Positions 1 to 7,636 of a DNA stretch of 19,167 nucleotides are shown here, one piece after another. Source of the stretch: an uncultured Oscillospiraceae bacterium (GTDB taxonomy: Bacteria; Bacillota; Clostridia; Oscillospirales; Oscillospiraceae). Below the pieces are notes generated by a model. It ran no database searches. It was not told the origin of the DNA and worked only from the letters and a program-made list of their open reading frames with translations. The number at the start of each line of letters is the position of its first letter. Position 1 is the first letter of the stretch. The stretch spans positions 1 to 19,167 of the forward strand of contig CAJUOT010000053.1 of NCBI GenBank assembly GCA_910588135.1, written 5' to 3'. Position numbers and translations under genes: made by a program.

Positions 1-1285
1 GGTCGTTGAGCTCGGAGAAGGCGTTGCCCATCTCGCTGCGGCAGATGAACAGCTCGAACCGCTCGGTAAGCCGGGGGTCCTTGGGGGAGCGCTTGGCCAG
101 CGGAGACACATCCACCGGGTGCATGGTGATAAAGGTAGGCTGGATCAGCTTGTCCTCCACCCGCTGGTCAAATACCTCGTACAGCGCATTGCCCCAGGTC
201 TTGTCCGCCGTCTCCGGCAGCTCCACCCCGATGGACTTGGCGGCGGCCACCGCTTCCTCGTCCGTATCAATTGCCATAAAGTCCAGGCCGGTGTATTGCT
301 TGACCGCTTCGTACATAGGCAGACGGGGCCAGCCGGGGGTGAGATCAATTTCCTGCCCCTGCCACTGGAGCTGATAAGTGCCCAAGATCTTCTGGGCCGC
401 CGAGGACAGCAGATCCTCGAACAGATCCATCATATCGTTGAAGTCGGCGTAGGCCTGGTAGAGCTCAATGGTGGTGAATTCCGGATTGTGCCGGTTATCC
501 ATCCCCTCGTTACGGAAAATACGGCCCATCTCGTACACCCGCTCCAATCCGCCCACAATCAGCCGCTTCAAGGGCAGCTCGGTGGCGATGCGCATATACA
601 TATCAATATCCAAGGTGTTGTGATGGGTGATGAAGGGCCGGGCGGTAGCGCCCCCGGAGATGGTATTCAGCACCGGAGTCTCCACCTCCATATAGCCCCG
701 GGCGTCCATGAAATCCCGCACATACTTGATGAACTGGGATCGTACAATGAAATTGCGCTTCACATCCGGATTCATGATGAGGTCCACATACCGCTGGCGG
801 CAGCGGGTCTCTACATCGGTGAGGCCGTGGAACTTTTCAGGCAGGGGCAGCAGGGACTTGGACAGCAGCGTAATGGTTTTTGCCTTGATGGAAATTTCCC
901 CCCGCTTGGTGCGGAAAACCTCGCCCTCAACCCCCACAATGTCGCCAATATCATACTTTTTAAAGACTGCCAGCGCCTCTTCCCCCACGTCGTCGATGCG
1001 GATGTAAAGCTGGATGCGGCCCGCACCGTCCTGCAAGTCGGCAAACACCGCCTTGCCCATACCGCGCTTGCTCATGAGACGGCCCGCCAGACGGACAATC
1101 CGCCCTTCCAGCGCCTCAAAGCCGTCCTTGATCTCATTGCTGTGGTGGGTGACGTCGAACTTGGTGATGACAAACGGGTCCTGGCCCTTCTCCCGCAGGT
1201 CGGCCAGCTTGTCCCGCCGGATCTGAAGCAGCTCGGACAGGGAGGCCTCCTCCTGCGCGGGCTGGATGTTCGTCTGGTCTGCCAT
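1..1285 (-). CDS. lysS: Lysyl-tRNA synthetase, class II (3' end beyond window)
   Basis: Charges tRNA-Lys with lysine in the cytoplasm. The frame is open from ATG at 1285 to the window edge, giving 428 complete codons of a family that usually has about 490-500, so roughly the last 70 residues (including class II motif 3) are missing. An N-terminal OB-fold anticodon-binding region is followed by class II motif 1 around VETPVLNTISGGATARPF and motif 2 around FRNEGMDNRHNPEFTTIELY. Near the edge the typical LysS stretch HPVDVSPLAKRSPKDPRLTE and EMGNAFSELND is readable. The start is set by an AAGGAGAG site just upstream. It lies 35 bases behind greA and is probably co-transcribed with it, a common pairing in Firmicutes. 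Confidence 0.97.
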   Translation of the reverse strand, partial: MADQTNIQPAQEEASLSELLQIRRDKLADLREKGQDPFVITKFDVTHHSNEIKDGFEALEGRIVRLAGRLMSKRGMGKAVFADLQDGAGRIQLYIRIDDVGEEALAVFKKYDIGDIVGVEGEVFRTKRGEISIKAKTITLLSKSLLPLPEKFHGLTDVETRCRQRYVDLIMNPDVKRNFIVRSQFIKYVRDFMDARGYMEVETPVLNTISGGATARPFITHHNTLDIDMYMRIATELPLKRLIVGGLERVYEMGRIFRNEGMDNRHNPEFTTIELYQAYADFNDMMDLFEDLLSSAAQKILGTYQLQWQGQEIDLTPGWPRLPMYEAVKQYTGLDFMAIDTDEEAVAAAKSIGVELPETADKTWGNALYEVFDQRVEDKLIQPTFITMHPVDVSPLAKRSPKDPRLTERFELFICRSEMGNAFSELND

Positions 1286-1320
1286 TGATTTTTCTCTCCT
1301 TCGTATAAGTGGCGCCGCCC

Positions 1321-1794
1321 TCACCGCTGGATGGCTGCCACCTCATATTCAATATTTCCGGCGGGGGCCTCCACCACCGCCACCTCGCCCACGGCCTTGC
1401 CCAGCAGGGCCTTTCCGAAGGGGGATTCCTCTGAGATGCGGCCATTCATGGGGTCAGCTTCCTGGGAGCCCACCACCTGATAGGTCTCCTCCTCCCCAGT
1501 CGCCACGTCCTTCACCGTAATCCGGCTGCCCATGCGAACCGTGTTGGAGTCTTCTGTGTTCTCTTCAATAACCACGCAGTTTGCCAGAATATTTTCCAGC
1601 TCTGCAATGCGGGAGTAGAGCTTGCCCTGCTCATTCTTCGCCTCGTCGTACTCGCTGTTCTCCGACAGGTCACCGAAAGAACGGGCCTCCTTAATCAGGT
1701 CGGCCACTTCTTTTTCCCGCACAGTCTTGAGGTAAGTCAGCTCCTGTTTCAATTCCTCCAGACGCTCGGCGCTCAGCTTGTATTCCTTGGCCAT
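1321..1794 (-). CDS. greA: Transcription elongation factor GreA
   Basis: Binds RNA polymerase in the secondary channel and stimulates cleavage of backtracked transcripts. The product has 157 residues, the normal length. The N-terminal coiled coil carries the signature around ARSFGDLSENSEYDEAKNEQ (about residues 37-56) with the acidic tip residues. The C-terminal FKBP-like domain follows, with SPFGKALLGKAVGE near residue 125. ATG at 1794 is preceded by AAAGGA. It is the first gene after a consensus promoter at 1851-1879 and leads into lysS. Confidence 0.97.
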   Translation of the reverse strand: MAKEYKLSAERLEELKQELTYLKTVREKEVADLIKEARSFGDLSENSEYDEAKNEQGKLYSRIAELENILANCVVIEENTEDSNTVRMGSRITVKDVATGEEETYQVVGSQEADPMNGRISEESPFGKALLGKAVGEVAVVEAPAGNIEYEVAAIQR

Positions 1795-1850
1795 CTTTGT
1801 CTCATCCTTTCTACCCCGCGTTGCCGCAGCAGTTGCAGTTGTTCTAAGGA

Positions 1851-1879
1851 ATTATAGATATTTCAGTTGTCTTTGTCAA
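1851..1879 (-). promoter_or_regulatory. Sigma-A promoter of greA-lysS
   Basis: On the minus strand TTGACA (1874-1879) and TATAAT (1851-1856) are separated by 17 bases, a perfect consensus housekeeping promoter. Transcription would start near 1844, leaving a leader of about 50 bases before greA. Confidence 0.9.
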
Positions 1880-1909
1880 GTGGTTCCAGACTATAGAAAG
1901 CAAAATCAA

Positions 1910-2332
1910 TCATTTTTTTCGGTTGGACACGCGTTTTTTCCGTTTCCCGCGTCCCAGCAGGCCCGCCAGGGCGCCGCCGCACAGGCAGCCCGCCAGCTCA
2001 ATCAGGGCCTGGGAACCCAGTTCCAGGCTGTCGTTCATCAGCAGCCCTACCGCCAGAATCAGCAGGTAGCACACTACCCCAGCGGCGAGGCCGCCCAGCA
2101 GCCGCCGGGACTTCCACCGGGCGCAGGCCAGCAGCCCGCCCGCAAAACAGCCCAGTACACAGGCCGCTGCCGTCAGCTGGGGTGCGGCAGTCTCTTTCAG
2201 AATCCCCCTTGATACCGCCAAAGCTCCCAACAGCAGAATGACCAGCTCCACACCCAGGGCCAGCAGTCCGCCCAGCGCCACCCCCGTGGCCATCTGCACC
2301 GCGTTGGTTCCCTGCGACTCGCTCCTACCCAT
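1910..2332 (-). CDS. TIGR04086-type integral membrane protein
   Basis: Function unknown. The product has about 140 residues with four predicted hydrophobic segments (roughly residues 16-40, 55-70, 77-97 and 109-127) and a strongly basic tail (RGKRKKRVSNRKK), which by the positive-inside rule should be cytoplasmic. Length, topology and position behind yajC fit the TIGR04086 family seen in many Clostridia; this is resemblance from memory. ATG at 2332 is chosen over the in-frame ATG at 2350: the former has AAAAGGGG at good spacing, while the latter has no clear site and lies inside the hairpin at 2338-2380. Expression may be controlled by that hairpin. Confidence 0.75.
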   Translation of the reverse strand: MGRSESQGTNAVQMATGVALGGLLALGVELVILLLGALAVSRGILKETAAPQLTAAACVLGCFAGGLLACARWKSRRLLGGLAAGVVCYLLILAVGLLMNDSLELGSQALIELAGCLCGGALAGLLGRGKRKKRVSNRKK

Positions 2333-2380
2333 AAAAACACCCCTTTTCATATGGCTTCTATACCATATGCAAAAGGGGTG
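2333..2380 (-). terminator. Intrinsic terminator-like hairpin between yajC and the membrane protein
   Basis: Arms 2338-2354 and 2363-2380 form a 17-bp stem with one bulged base (2370) and an 8-base loop. On the minus strand the stem is followed by five T (2337-2333). That is an intrinsic terminator shape for a transcript coming from yajC. The 3' arm contains the AAAAGGGG ribosome binding site of the gene starting at 2332, so the same hairpin would also hide that site in any readthrough RNA. Confidence 0.75.
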
Positions 2381-2395
2381 CTTGTCATTCCTGGA

Positions 2396-2755
2396 TCACT
2401 TGTCGGACTTCTTGTCCTTTTTCTCCTCCTTCTCCGGAGCGGGGGCATCCTCCGTACTCTGAGTGCCCTTGCTGGAAACAGCCCATTTGGTGAATTCCAG
2501 ACGGACGCGGTCGGCGCCGGTCTCAATCACAATGGTCTTTTCCTTCACGGCGCAGATGGTACCCACAACACCGCCGATGGTGGTGATGACATCGCCCACC
2601 TTCAGGCTGCTGCGCATCTGGTCGGCGGCTTTTTTCTTCTTGTTTTCAGGCCGGATGAGCAGGAAATAAAAGACCGCGATCATCGCCACGATCATCATGA
2701 TCGAGGGGAGCATACTCATACCTTCGGGGGCCGTGGCGGCGGACAGAATAAACAT
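2396..2755 (-). CDS. yajC: Preprotein translocase subunit YajC
   Basis: Single-span membrane protein associated with the Sec/YidC export machinery. The product has 119 residues. A short N-terminus leads into one membrane helix (about residues 15-35, MIVAMIAVFYFLLIRP), then the family signature RPENKKKK. A small beta-rich cytoplasmic domain follows (LKVGDVITTIGGVVGTI), then a charged Lys/Glu-rich tail. ATG at 2755 is preceded by GGAGGAACC; the longer reading from 2791 has no site. It has its own promoter at 2806-2834. Confidence 0.95.
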   Translation of the reverse strand: MFILSAATAPEGMSMLPSIMMIVAMIAVFYFLLIRPENKKKKAADQMRSSLKVGDVITTIGGVVGTICAVKEKTIVIETGADRVRLEFTKWAVSSKGTQSTEDAPAPEKEEKKDKKSDK

Positions 2756-2805
2756 GACGGTTCCTCCAATATCAAAAATGTAGACTGGCACAGGGCAATA
2801 CTGAG

Positions 2806-2834
2806 ATTATAGCGGAAACAGACGGCAAAGACAA
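2806..2834 (-). promoter_or_regulatory. Sigma-A promoter of yajC
   Basis: TTGTCT (2829-2834), 17 bases, then TATAAT (2806-2811) on the minus strand. It sits in the 98-base gap between tgt and yajC, where no convincing terminator for tgt is seen, so tgt readthrough into yajC is possible. Confidence 0.75.
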
Positions 2835-2853
2835 GCCCTTTTCAAAATATATT

Positions 2854-3987
2854 TCAATCCGCCCTGTCAGCCAGCCGCTGGGCATATTCCGAACGGAACG
2901 CGGCAAACTGCCCACCGTCCAAGGCATCCCGGATACGCCGCGTCAGCTCATTGTAAAAGAAAAGGTTGTGCATCACCGCCAGCCTCATGGCCAGCATCTC
3001 CCCCGACACAAACAGGTGGCGCAGGTAGGCCCTGGAAAAATTACGGCACACTGGACAGCCGCAGCCTGGGTCAATGGGCCGGTCATCCAGCTTGAAACGC
3101 TCGTTCTTGATATTCAGTGCGCCCTGCCAGGTAAACAGCTTGCCGTGGCGGGCGTTGCGGGCGGGCATAACACAGTCGAAAAAGTCTATCCCCCTCGCCA
3201 CCGCCTCAATGATATTGGAAGGGGTGCCAACTCCCATGAGATACCGGGGCTTGTCTGCCGGCATATGGGGCTCCACCGCCTCGACGATACGGTACATCAC
3301 CTCGGTGGGCTCTCCCACCGCAAGCCCGCCAATGGCGTAACCCCCGCAGTCGATTTTCGCGGTCTCCTTCATGTGCCACACCCGAAGGTCCTCATAAGTG
3401 GCCCCTTGGTTGATGCCAAAAAGCACTTGGCCCGAGTTGACACAATCCGGCAAGGAGTTCAGCTTGTCATGCTCTATTTTGCAACGCCCCAGCCAACGCA
3501 GAGTGCGCTCACAGGACGCTTTGGCATAGTCATAAGGGGCAGGATTTTCCACACATTCGTCAAAAGCCATGGCCACGTCACTGCCCAGATTGGACTGAAT
3601 GCGCATGGACTCCTCAGGACCCATAAAAATTCGTTTTCCGTCGATATGAGAGGAAAAGGTAACCCCCTCCTCTGTGATCTTTCGCAGCCCCGCCAGGGAA
3701 AACACCTGGAAACCGCCGGAGTCGGTGAGCATGGGCCCGTCCCAGCGCATGAACCTGTGAAGCCCGCCCAACTGGCGCACCACATCATCACCGGGGCGCA
3801 GGTGGAGGTGGTAGGTGTTGGACAATTCAATCTGGCATCCCAGCTCTTCAAGATCAAGGGCGGACACCGCCCCTTTGATGGCCCCCTGCGTGCCCACATT
3901 CATAAATACTGGGGTCTGGGCCGTTCCATGGGGACAAATAAACTCTCCCCGGCGGGCCGCCCCTTCCGTTTTGATTACACGAAACAT
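2854..3987 (-). CDS. tgt: Queuine/preQ1 tRNA-ribosyltransferase
   Basis: Exchanges guanine-34 for preQ1 in tRNAs with GUN anticodons, a step of queuosine synthesis. The product has 377 residues, the usual bacterial length. LTDSGGFQVFSL places the first catalytic aspartate at D89; the nucleophile is D271 in DFFDCVMPARNARHGKLF. Zinc ligands are C309, C311 and C314 in CGCPVC plus H340. Family members usually read MPTRNARHG, so A276 is a small departure. ATG at 3987 is preceded by GAGGAG, which overlaps the stop of the broken TfoX-type gene upstream, so its translation may be coupled to that ORF. Confidence 0.97.
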   Translation of the reverse strand: MFRVIKTEGAARRGEFICPHGTAQTPVFMNVGTQGAIKGAVSALDLEELGCQIELSNTYHLHLRPGDDVVRQLGGLHRFMRWDGPMLTDSGGFQVFSLAGLRKITEEGVTFSSHIDGKRIFMGPEESMRIQSNLGSDVAMAFDECVENPAPYDYAKASCERTLRWLGRCKIEHDKLNSLPDCVNSGQVLFGINQGATYEDLRVWHMKETAKIDCGGYAIGGLAVGEPTEVMYRIVEAVEPHMPADKPRYLMGVGTPSNIIEAVARGIDFFDCVMPARNARHGKLFTWQGALNIKNERFKLDDRPIDPGCGCPVCRNFSRAYLRHLFVSGEMLAMRLAVMHNLFFYNELTRRIRDALDGGQFAAFRSEYAQRLADRAD

Positions 3988-3997
3988 GATATTCTCC

Positions 3998-4252
3998 TCA
4001 CAGGCTCTTAAACCATTCTTTCAATTGCGCCTTGCGCTCCGGGGGCAGCAGGCTCTTTCTGATACCCGCCTCCGCCCCAGCCAGCGCCTCCAGCTGATGG
4101 AGGCAGGCGGTAGCATCCACCTTGGCCCGAATGCGTAAAAACGCCTCCTCCGCTCCCATTTCCCGCAGCTACTGCGGTTCAGTGACGCCGATTTTTTCCA
4201 GGTTATCCGCCAGTTTTAGCCCGATGTCGGGCAGGTCTGTCAGCCGTTCCAT
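3998..4252 (-). pseudogene. TfoX C-terminal-domain protein interrupted by in-frame TAG
   Basis: The minus strand from ATG at 4252 reads MERLTDLPDIGLKLADNLEK and continues to codon 27. Codon 28 is TAG (4169-4171). The same frame then continues LREMGAEEAFLRIRAKVD, ACLHQLEALAGAE and so on to TGA at 3998, for 85 codons. Both sides fit the TfoX C-terminal domain (helix-hairpin-helix-like 'LPNIG..LA..L...GI', then 'EAFLRI'), and family members have Glu at the TAG position, so a single GAG-to-TAG change explains it. It is a stand-alone domain without the TfoX N-terminal part. It starts 5 bases after ridA and ends 11 bases before tgt, so it sits fully in the operon. A restart at ATG 4159 is possible but has no good site. 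A sequencing error is an alternative. Confidence 0.8.
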
Positions 4253-4257
4253 GGGCC

Positions 4258-4635
4258 TCAAAAGGCGGCGACACACTCAATCTCCACGCGGGCGCCCCTG
4301 GGCAGCGCGGCCACCTGGAACGCAGCCCGGGCGGGATAGGGCGCTGTAAAAAACTCCGCATACACCTCATTCATAGCGGCGAAATCGGCAATATCCTTCA
4401 GCATCACCGTAGTTTTTACCACATTGGACATATCCAGCCCCTCCGCAGCCAGGATATTCCTGATGTTGGTGAGGGACTGGCGGGTCTGAATGGCGATGTT
4501 CTCCCCTGTAAAGGCCCCGGCAGCGGGGTCAATGGGAATCTGTCCGGACACATAGACCACGTTGCCCCAGCGGACCGCCTGGGAATACGGCCCGATGGCG
4601 GCAGGAGCGCTATCCGTATGAATTGCTTTCTTCAT
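4258..4635 (-). CDS. ridA: RidA family enamine/imine deaminase
   Basis: Hydrolyses reactive 2-aminoacrylate and related enamines formed by PLP enzymes. The product has 125 residues, the normal length. Signatures are IGPYSQAVRWGN near the N-terminus, SGQIPIDPAAG around residue 35, and ARAAFQVAALPRGARVEIEC near the C-terminus, including the conserved Arg of the active site. ATG at 4635 is preceded by AAAGGAGGATATTACA, which rules out the longer in-frame reading from 4707 that overlaps the upstream epimerase. It lies 55 bases behind the aldose epimerase and 5 bases before the broken TfoX-type ORF. Confidence 0.95.
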   Translation of the reverse strand: MKKAIHTDSAPAAIGPYSQAVRWGNVVYVSGQIPIDPAAGAFTGENIAIQTRQSLTNIRNILAAEGLDMSNVVKTTVMLKDIADFAAMNEVYAEFFTAPYPARAAFQVAALPRGARVEIECVAAF

Positions 4636-4690
4636 TGTAATATCCTCCTTTTTACCCGCGCCCCGGAAGGCTAGGCATCTCCGTCCCGTC

Positions 4691-5572
4691 TCAGGGGACC
4701 AGTTCAACCGTATACTTCAGCACCTTCTCTTCGCCGGGCGCAAGGTGGATCACGTGGGGCTTGTCGGCAAACTCCCCGCTCTCCCCCTCCACCGCGGCGC
4801 AGCCGTGCCAGGGTTCCAGGCAGAGGTAGGGAGCGTTGGCGTTCGCCATCGTCCAGAACGCGATCATGGGGAACTGGCTGAAATCCATGCGTACGCCCCG
4901 TCCTCCCTCCTTGTGGCGCAGGGTGACGGTCCTGGAGCGCAGCCCCTGGAAAATGACGGTGTCCAGCCGGTCAAAAGTTGCGTGATCCAGAGCAATGGTA
5001 TCGGTGTGGTTCAAAATATGTTCCCTCCGAGGGGACATAAGGCCTTTGTCTGAGGGCACAATGGACTGCGCGTCCTCCACCTGGTCAAACACCAGACGGT
5101 AATCCTCAAACCGCTCCCCCGGCCGCAGGGGGCAGTTGATCCCGGTATGTCCCCCCACACAGAACAACAGCTCCTCCCTTCCGGGGTTCGACACTTCGAA
5201 TTGGGTATAAAACCCGCTGCCCGTGAGCTGGTGGCGTACGCGCAGCACAAAGGGGAAGGGATACTGCGCCAGCGTCTGAGGGAAATCCCGCAGTTCCAGC
5301 ACAGCGTAGTCCTCCCCCCGCTCCGCCACGCTGAACTCGCTCCGGCGGGCAAACCCGTGGCGGCCCATCTCGCAGATTCTGCCGTTGACAGACACCTTTC
5401 CATCCGCCAGACTGCCCACCACCGGAAACAGATTTGGATTGCGCCCCGTCCAGTACCGGGGATCACCGTCCCAGATGTACTCCGTTCCCGTCTCGTCCCG
5501 GAAGGACACCAGCTCACCGCCCATGGTGTCCAGCTCGGCAGCGTGCCTCCCCTTCTTTAATTCAATCCTCAT
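4691..5572 (-). CDS. Aldose 1-epimerase family protein (LacX-like)
   Basis: Galactose-mutarotase fold; probably interconverts anomers of a sugar or sugar phosphate. The product has 293 residues. The fold's likely catalytic residues are visible: His in GRHGFARRSEF, His in GGHTGINCPL, and Glu in YLCLEPWHG near residue 255. DGDPRYWTGRNPNLFPVVG near the N-terminus is typical of the LacX branch rather than classical GalM. ATG at 5572 is preceded by AAGGAGG. It follows the nucleotidyltransferase by 25 bases, so sugar activation and anomer control may be linked, though the substrate cannot be read from sequence. Confidence 0.9.
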   Translation of the reverse strand: MRIELKKGRHAAELDTMGGELVSFRDETGTEYIWDGDPRYWTGRNPNLFPVVGSLADGKVSVNGRICEMGRHGFARRSEFSVAERGEDYAVLELRDFPQTLAQYPFPFVLRVRHQLTGSGFYTQFEVSNPGREELLFCVGGHTGINCPLRPGERFEDYRLVFDQVEDAQSIVPSDKGLMSPRREHILNHTDTIALDHATFDRLDTVIFQGLRSRTVTLRHKEGGRGVRMDFSQFPMIAFWTMANANAPYLCLEPWHGCAAVEGESGEFADKPHVIHLAPGEEKVLKYTVELVP

Positions 5573-5597
5573 TGTCCGCTCCTCCTTGCACCGTCCG

Positions 5598-6524
5598 CTA
5601 GCCTTCCGGCCAAAGCTTGTCCGGATACAGCCCCGCTTCGGTCATACCCGCGATGGCGGCGGTGACAGCCGGCTTGTCCTCCCGGTAGGTCACGCCATAC
5701 CACTTGTCCCGGCTGAGCAGCACCCGCACCCGAGCCATGCCTTCGCCGATCAGCTGTTCCACCACACTGGGCAGGAAGTATTCCCCTTTCAGGGGGTTTT
5801 CCGCCATTGCCTTGTCAAGAAAAGCGGGAAAGCGCTTTTCCGCCTCGTCCAAAAAGCTGCGGTTAAAGCCCCACAGGTTCATGGACACCACAGTCTCCCC
5901 CGGTAGAGCCGTCCAGCTCTGTCCGCCGTCCTCTGTAAAGCGGGCGTTCTCCCCGTCCTTCTCAATAGCGGTCCGCTCCCGGATATCCAGCAATACGCCT
6001 TCCCCATCCACAGCGCATACGCCGCGCGCCACAGAACCGTGCTCAGTGACAGTATTTTTCAGAAGATAGCCTACCATGGCATATTCGTAAACGTCCCCGT
6101 CCGGGTGAGCGCAGAGGTAATCGTAAATCTTCTGGTACGCCTCCGGCCCATAGTAGTCGTCGGCGTTGATCACGGCGAAGGGGCCGTCCACCACATACCG
6201 AGCAGCCAGCGCCGCCTGGGCGGTGCCCCAGGGCTTCTCCCGCCCCTCCGGGACGGCGTAACCCTCCGGTATGTCGTCTATGGCCTGAAACACATACTTC
6301 ACATCCATATGGCGCTCCACCCGCCGGCCCACTCTGTCCTTGAACTCCTTCTCAATGGACTCTTTGATGACGAACACCACAGTCTCAAACCCCGCACGGC
6401 GGGCGTCATACATGGAGTAATCCAGGATCACCTGGCCATGGTTCCCCACCGGGTCCAGCTGTTTCAGGCCGCCGTACCGGCTGCCCATTCCCGCCGCCAT
6501 AATTACCAAAACAGGCTTTTGCAT
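5598..6524 (-). CDS. Sugar-phosphate nucleotidyltransferase family protein
   Basis: Probably transfers a nucleotide to a sugar-1-phosphate. The N-terminal nucleotide-binding loop reads VLVIMAAGMGSRYGGLKQL (residues 4-22). KPWGTAQAAL and the metal-binding motif FAVINADDYYG follow around residues 98-126, then GEYFLPSVV further on. ATG at 6524 is chosen because AAGGGGAG precedes it; the alternative ATG at 6542 has none. The product has 308 residues. It follows the DUF3842 gene by 30 bases and precedes the LacX-type epimerase by 25, forming a compact set. The sugar and the nucleotide are unknown. Confidence 0.9.
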   Translation of the reverse strand: MQKPVLVIMAAGMGSRYGGLKQLDPVGNHGQVILDYSMYDARRAGFETVVFVIKESIEKEFKDRVGRRVERHMDVKYVFQAIDDIPEGYAVPEGREKPWGTAQAALAARYVVDGPFAVINADDYYGPEAYQKIYDYLCAHPDGDVYEYAMVGYLLKNTVTEHGSVARGVCAVDGEGVLLDIRERTAIEKDGENARFTEDGGQSWTALPGETVVSMNLWGFNRSFLDEAEKRFPAFLDKAMAENPLKGEYFLPSVVEQLIGEGMARVRVLLSRDKWYGVTYREDKPAVTAAIAGMTEAGLYPDKLWPEG

Positions 6525-6554
6525 CTCTCGTCTCCCCTTCATAATATCTGACTT

Positions 6555-6998
6555 TTAACTGCCCGCCGTCTCGCTCTCCCGGCCGCAGTTTTCGCGCACC
6601 TCTTTTTTCAGGCGCTCCACCGCCTCCTGCACCAGCCGGCCTACGCTCAGCTCCCCCGTGCCCACCACAATATTGTTGCAGTGCCCAATGGGCAGCAGAA
6701 TGCGCTTTGCCGGACTCTGCCCTGCCGCCAGCGCCATGGCCGGAGTGATCTCCCCCAGCATGGCGTCGGCAATCACCACGCCGATGGGGGCGAGGATCAC
6801 GTCCGCCCGACGGCAGTTCACCACCACGGCGTTCTCCCCCGTGGCCGCTTGGTCGGCCCCCGCCTTCAACATCGCAGACGAGGCCAGACTGTTGGTCCCC
6901 ACCGCCGTCACCCGCTCGCTGGGGAGCGCCTTTTTTACCGCGGCCACCAGCTGCCGCCCGATACCGCCCCCCTGGGCATCAATAATTAAAATCTCCAT
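6555..6998 (-). CDS. DUF3842 family protein
   Basis: Function unknown. The product has 147 residues. It begins MEILIIDAQGGGIGRQLV, a strand then glycine-rich loop resembling a Rossmann nucleotide-binding start, and contains GTNSLASSAMLKAGAD, a patch around APIGVVIADAMLGEITPAMA, and LPIGHCNNIVVGTG. These match my memory of DUF3842 in Clostridia. ATG at 6998 is preceded by GGCGGAAG and, further up, AAAGGAAGG; the longer reading from 7073 lacks a site and has an atypical N-terminus. It is the first gene of the operon running to tgt. Confidence 0.85.
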   Translation of the reverse strand: MEILIIDAQGGGIGRQLVAAVKKALPSERVTAVGTNSLASSAMLKAGADQAATGENAVVVNCRRADVILAPIGVVIADAMLGEITPAMALAAGQSPAKRILLPIGHCNNIVVGTGELSVGRLVQEAVERLKKEVRENCGRESETAGS

Positions 6999-7026
6999 CT
7001 TCCGCCTGCCCTTCCTTTTCTTTCTT

Positions 7027-7035
7027 AAGAATATA
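7027..7035 (-). promoter_or_regulatory. Possible extended -10 promoter of the DUF3842-to-tgt operon
   Basis: The minus strand carries TGGTATATT about 30 bases upstream of the DUF3842 start, an extended -10 (TGnTATATT). No good -35 is found at 16-18 bases. It is the best candidate in the 193-base divergent gap to gtrA. Confidence 0.45.
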
Positions 7036-7078
7036 CCACATCTCCAGCAAAAAGTCACGTCAAAAATACCCATCCCGC

Positions 7079-7119
7079 AAAAAACGAGCCCTGCCGCGTC
7101 GGAAGGAAAAAGGGCTTGC
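7079..7119 (-). terminator. Weak terminator-like hairpin in the divergent DUF3842/gtrA gap
   Basis: AGCCCT and AGGGCT pair around an 18-base loop (about 7087-7115). On the minus strand they are followed by six T (7084-7079). It could stop antisense transcripts entering from the gtrA side. The loop is large and the stem short, so this is weak. Confidence 0.3.
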
Positions 7120-7143
7120 CAAGCGTGAGATTTGGTTTATAAT
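7116..7143 (+). promoter_or_regulatory. Sigma-A promoter of gtrA
   Basis: TTGCCA (7116-7121), 16 bases, TATAAT (7138-7143). The predicted start near 7150 shows that the longer in-frame reading of gtrA from 7132 is not the real start. Confidence 0.8.
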
Positions 7144-7191
7144 ATTGAGGGAATACAGGGGCTGCGCCCCGAAAGGAGGGTGTTCACCGCC

Positions 7192-7629
7192 ATGTTTTTC
7201 AGCGAAAACAACAGCAGGGTCCAGACCCTGCTGCGCAGACACCGGGAGCTCATCAGCTATGTGTTCTGGGGCGTGATGACCACCATCATCAACTATGCGG
7301 CCTATTTTCTGCTGACCAAGGGACTTCAGGTCTATTACCTGACCAGCAACATCATTGCCTGGACAATAAGCGTGCTGTTTGCCTATTTGGTCAACAAGCT
7401 GTTTGTCTTTCAGTCCAAGGGCTGGGCCTGGCGGGTGGCCCTGCGGGAGCTGTGGCAGATGGTGGCAGCCCGACTGTTTTCCCTGGGGCTGGAAATGGGT
7501 ATCCTATGGCTTTTTGTGGATGTCCTCTACTGCGACGACGCCATTGTCAAGCTTGCTGCCAACGTGGTAGTGGTGGTGGTCAACTACCTGCTGAGCAAGT
7601 TTATTATCTTCAAGAAGACAAATGATTGA
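7192..7629 (+). CDS. GtrA family membrane protein
   Basis: Members of this family are small four-helix membrane proteins implicated in translocating lipid-linked sugars or in cell-surface polysaccharide work. The product has 145 residues. Helices lie at about residues 21-42 (YVFWGVMTTIINYAAYFLL), 48-68 (with VNKLFVFQSK after it, a GtrA hallmark), 83-105 and 112-135, ending KFIIFKKTND. ATG at 7192 has AGGAGG (7174-7179) 12 bases upstream, slightly long spacing; an in-frame GTG at 7180 is too close to the site. It is preceded by its own promoter and lies alone or with the oxidoreductase gene 81 bases downstream. Confidence 0.9.
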   Translation: MFFSENNSRVQTLLRRHRELISYVFWGVMTTIINYAAYFLLTKGLQVYYLTSNIIAWTISVLFAYLVNKLFVFQSKGWAWRVALRELWQMVAARLFSLGLEMGILWLFVDVLYCDDAIVKLAANVVVVVVNYLLSKFIIFKKTND

Positions 7630-7636
7630 GTGAAGC

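Noticed and set aside
119..1288. Long plus-strand open frame opposite lysS
   Set aside because: It is the antisense shadow of a well-conserved synthetase in GC-rich DNA; no domain or ribosome binding site.
2448..2460. Sequence resembling the cotJC junction (CCTCCGTACTC) inside yajC
   Set aside because: Short chance match in a conserved coding gene with no sign of an insertion; not a second att site.
4258..4707. Longer RidA with 24 extra N-terminal residues
   Set aside because: It overlaps the epimerase gene and lacks a ribosome binding site; ATG 4635 has AAAGGAGG and a normal RidA N-terminus.
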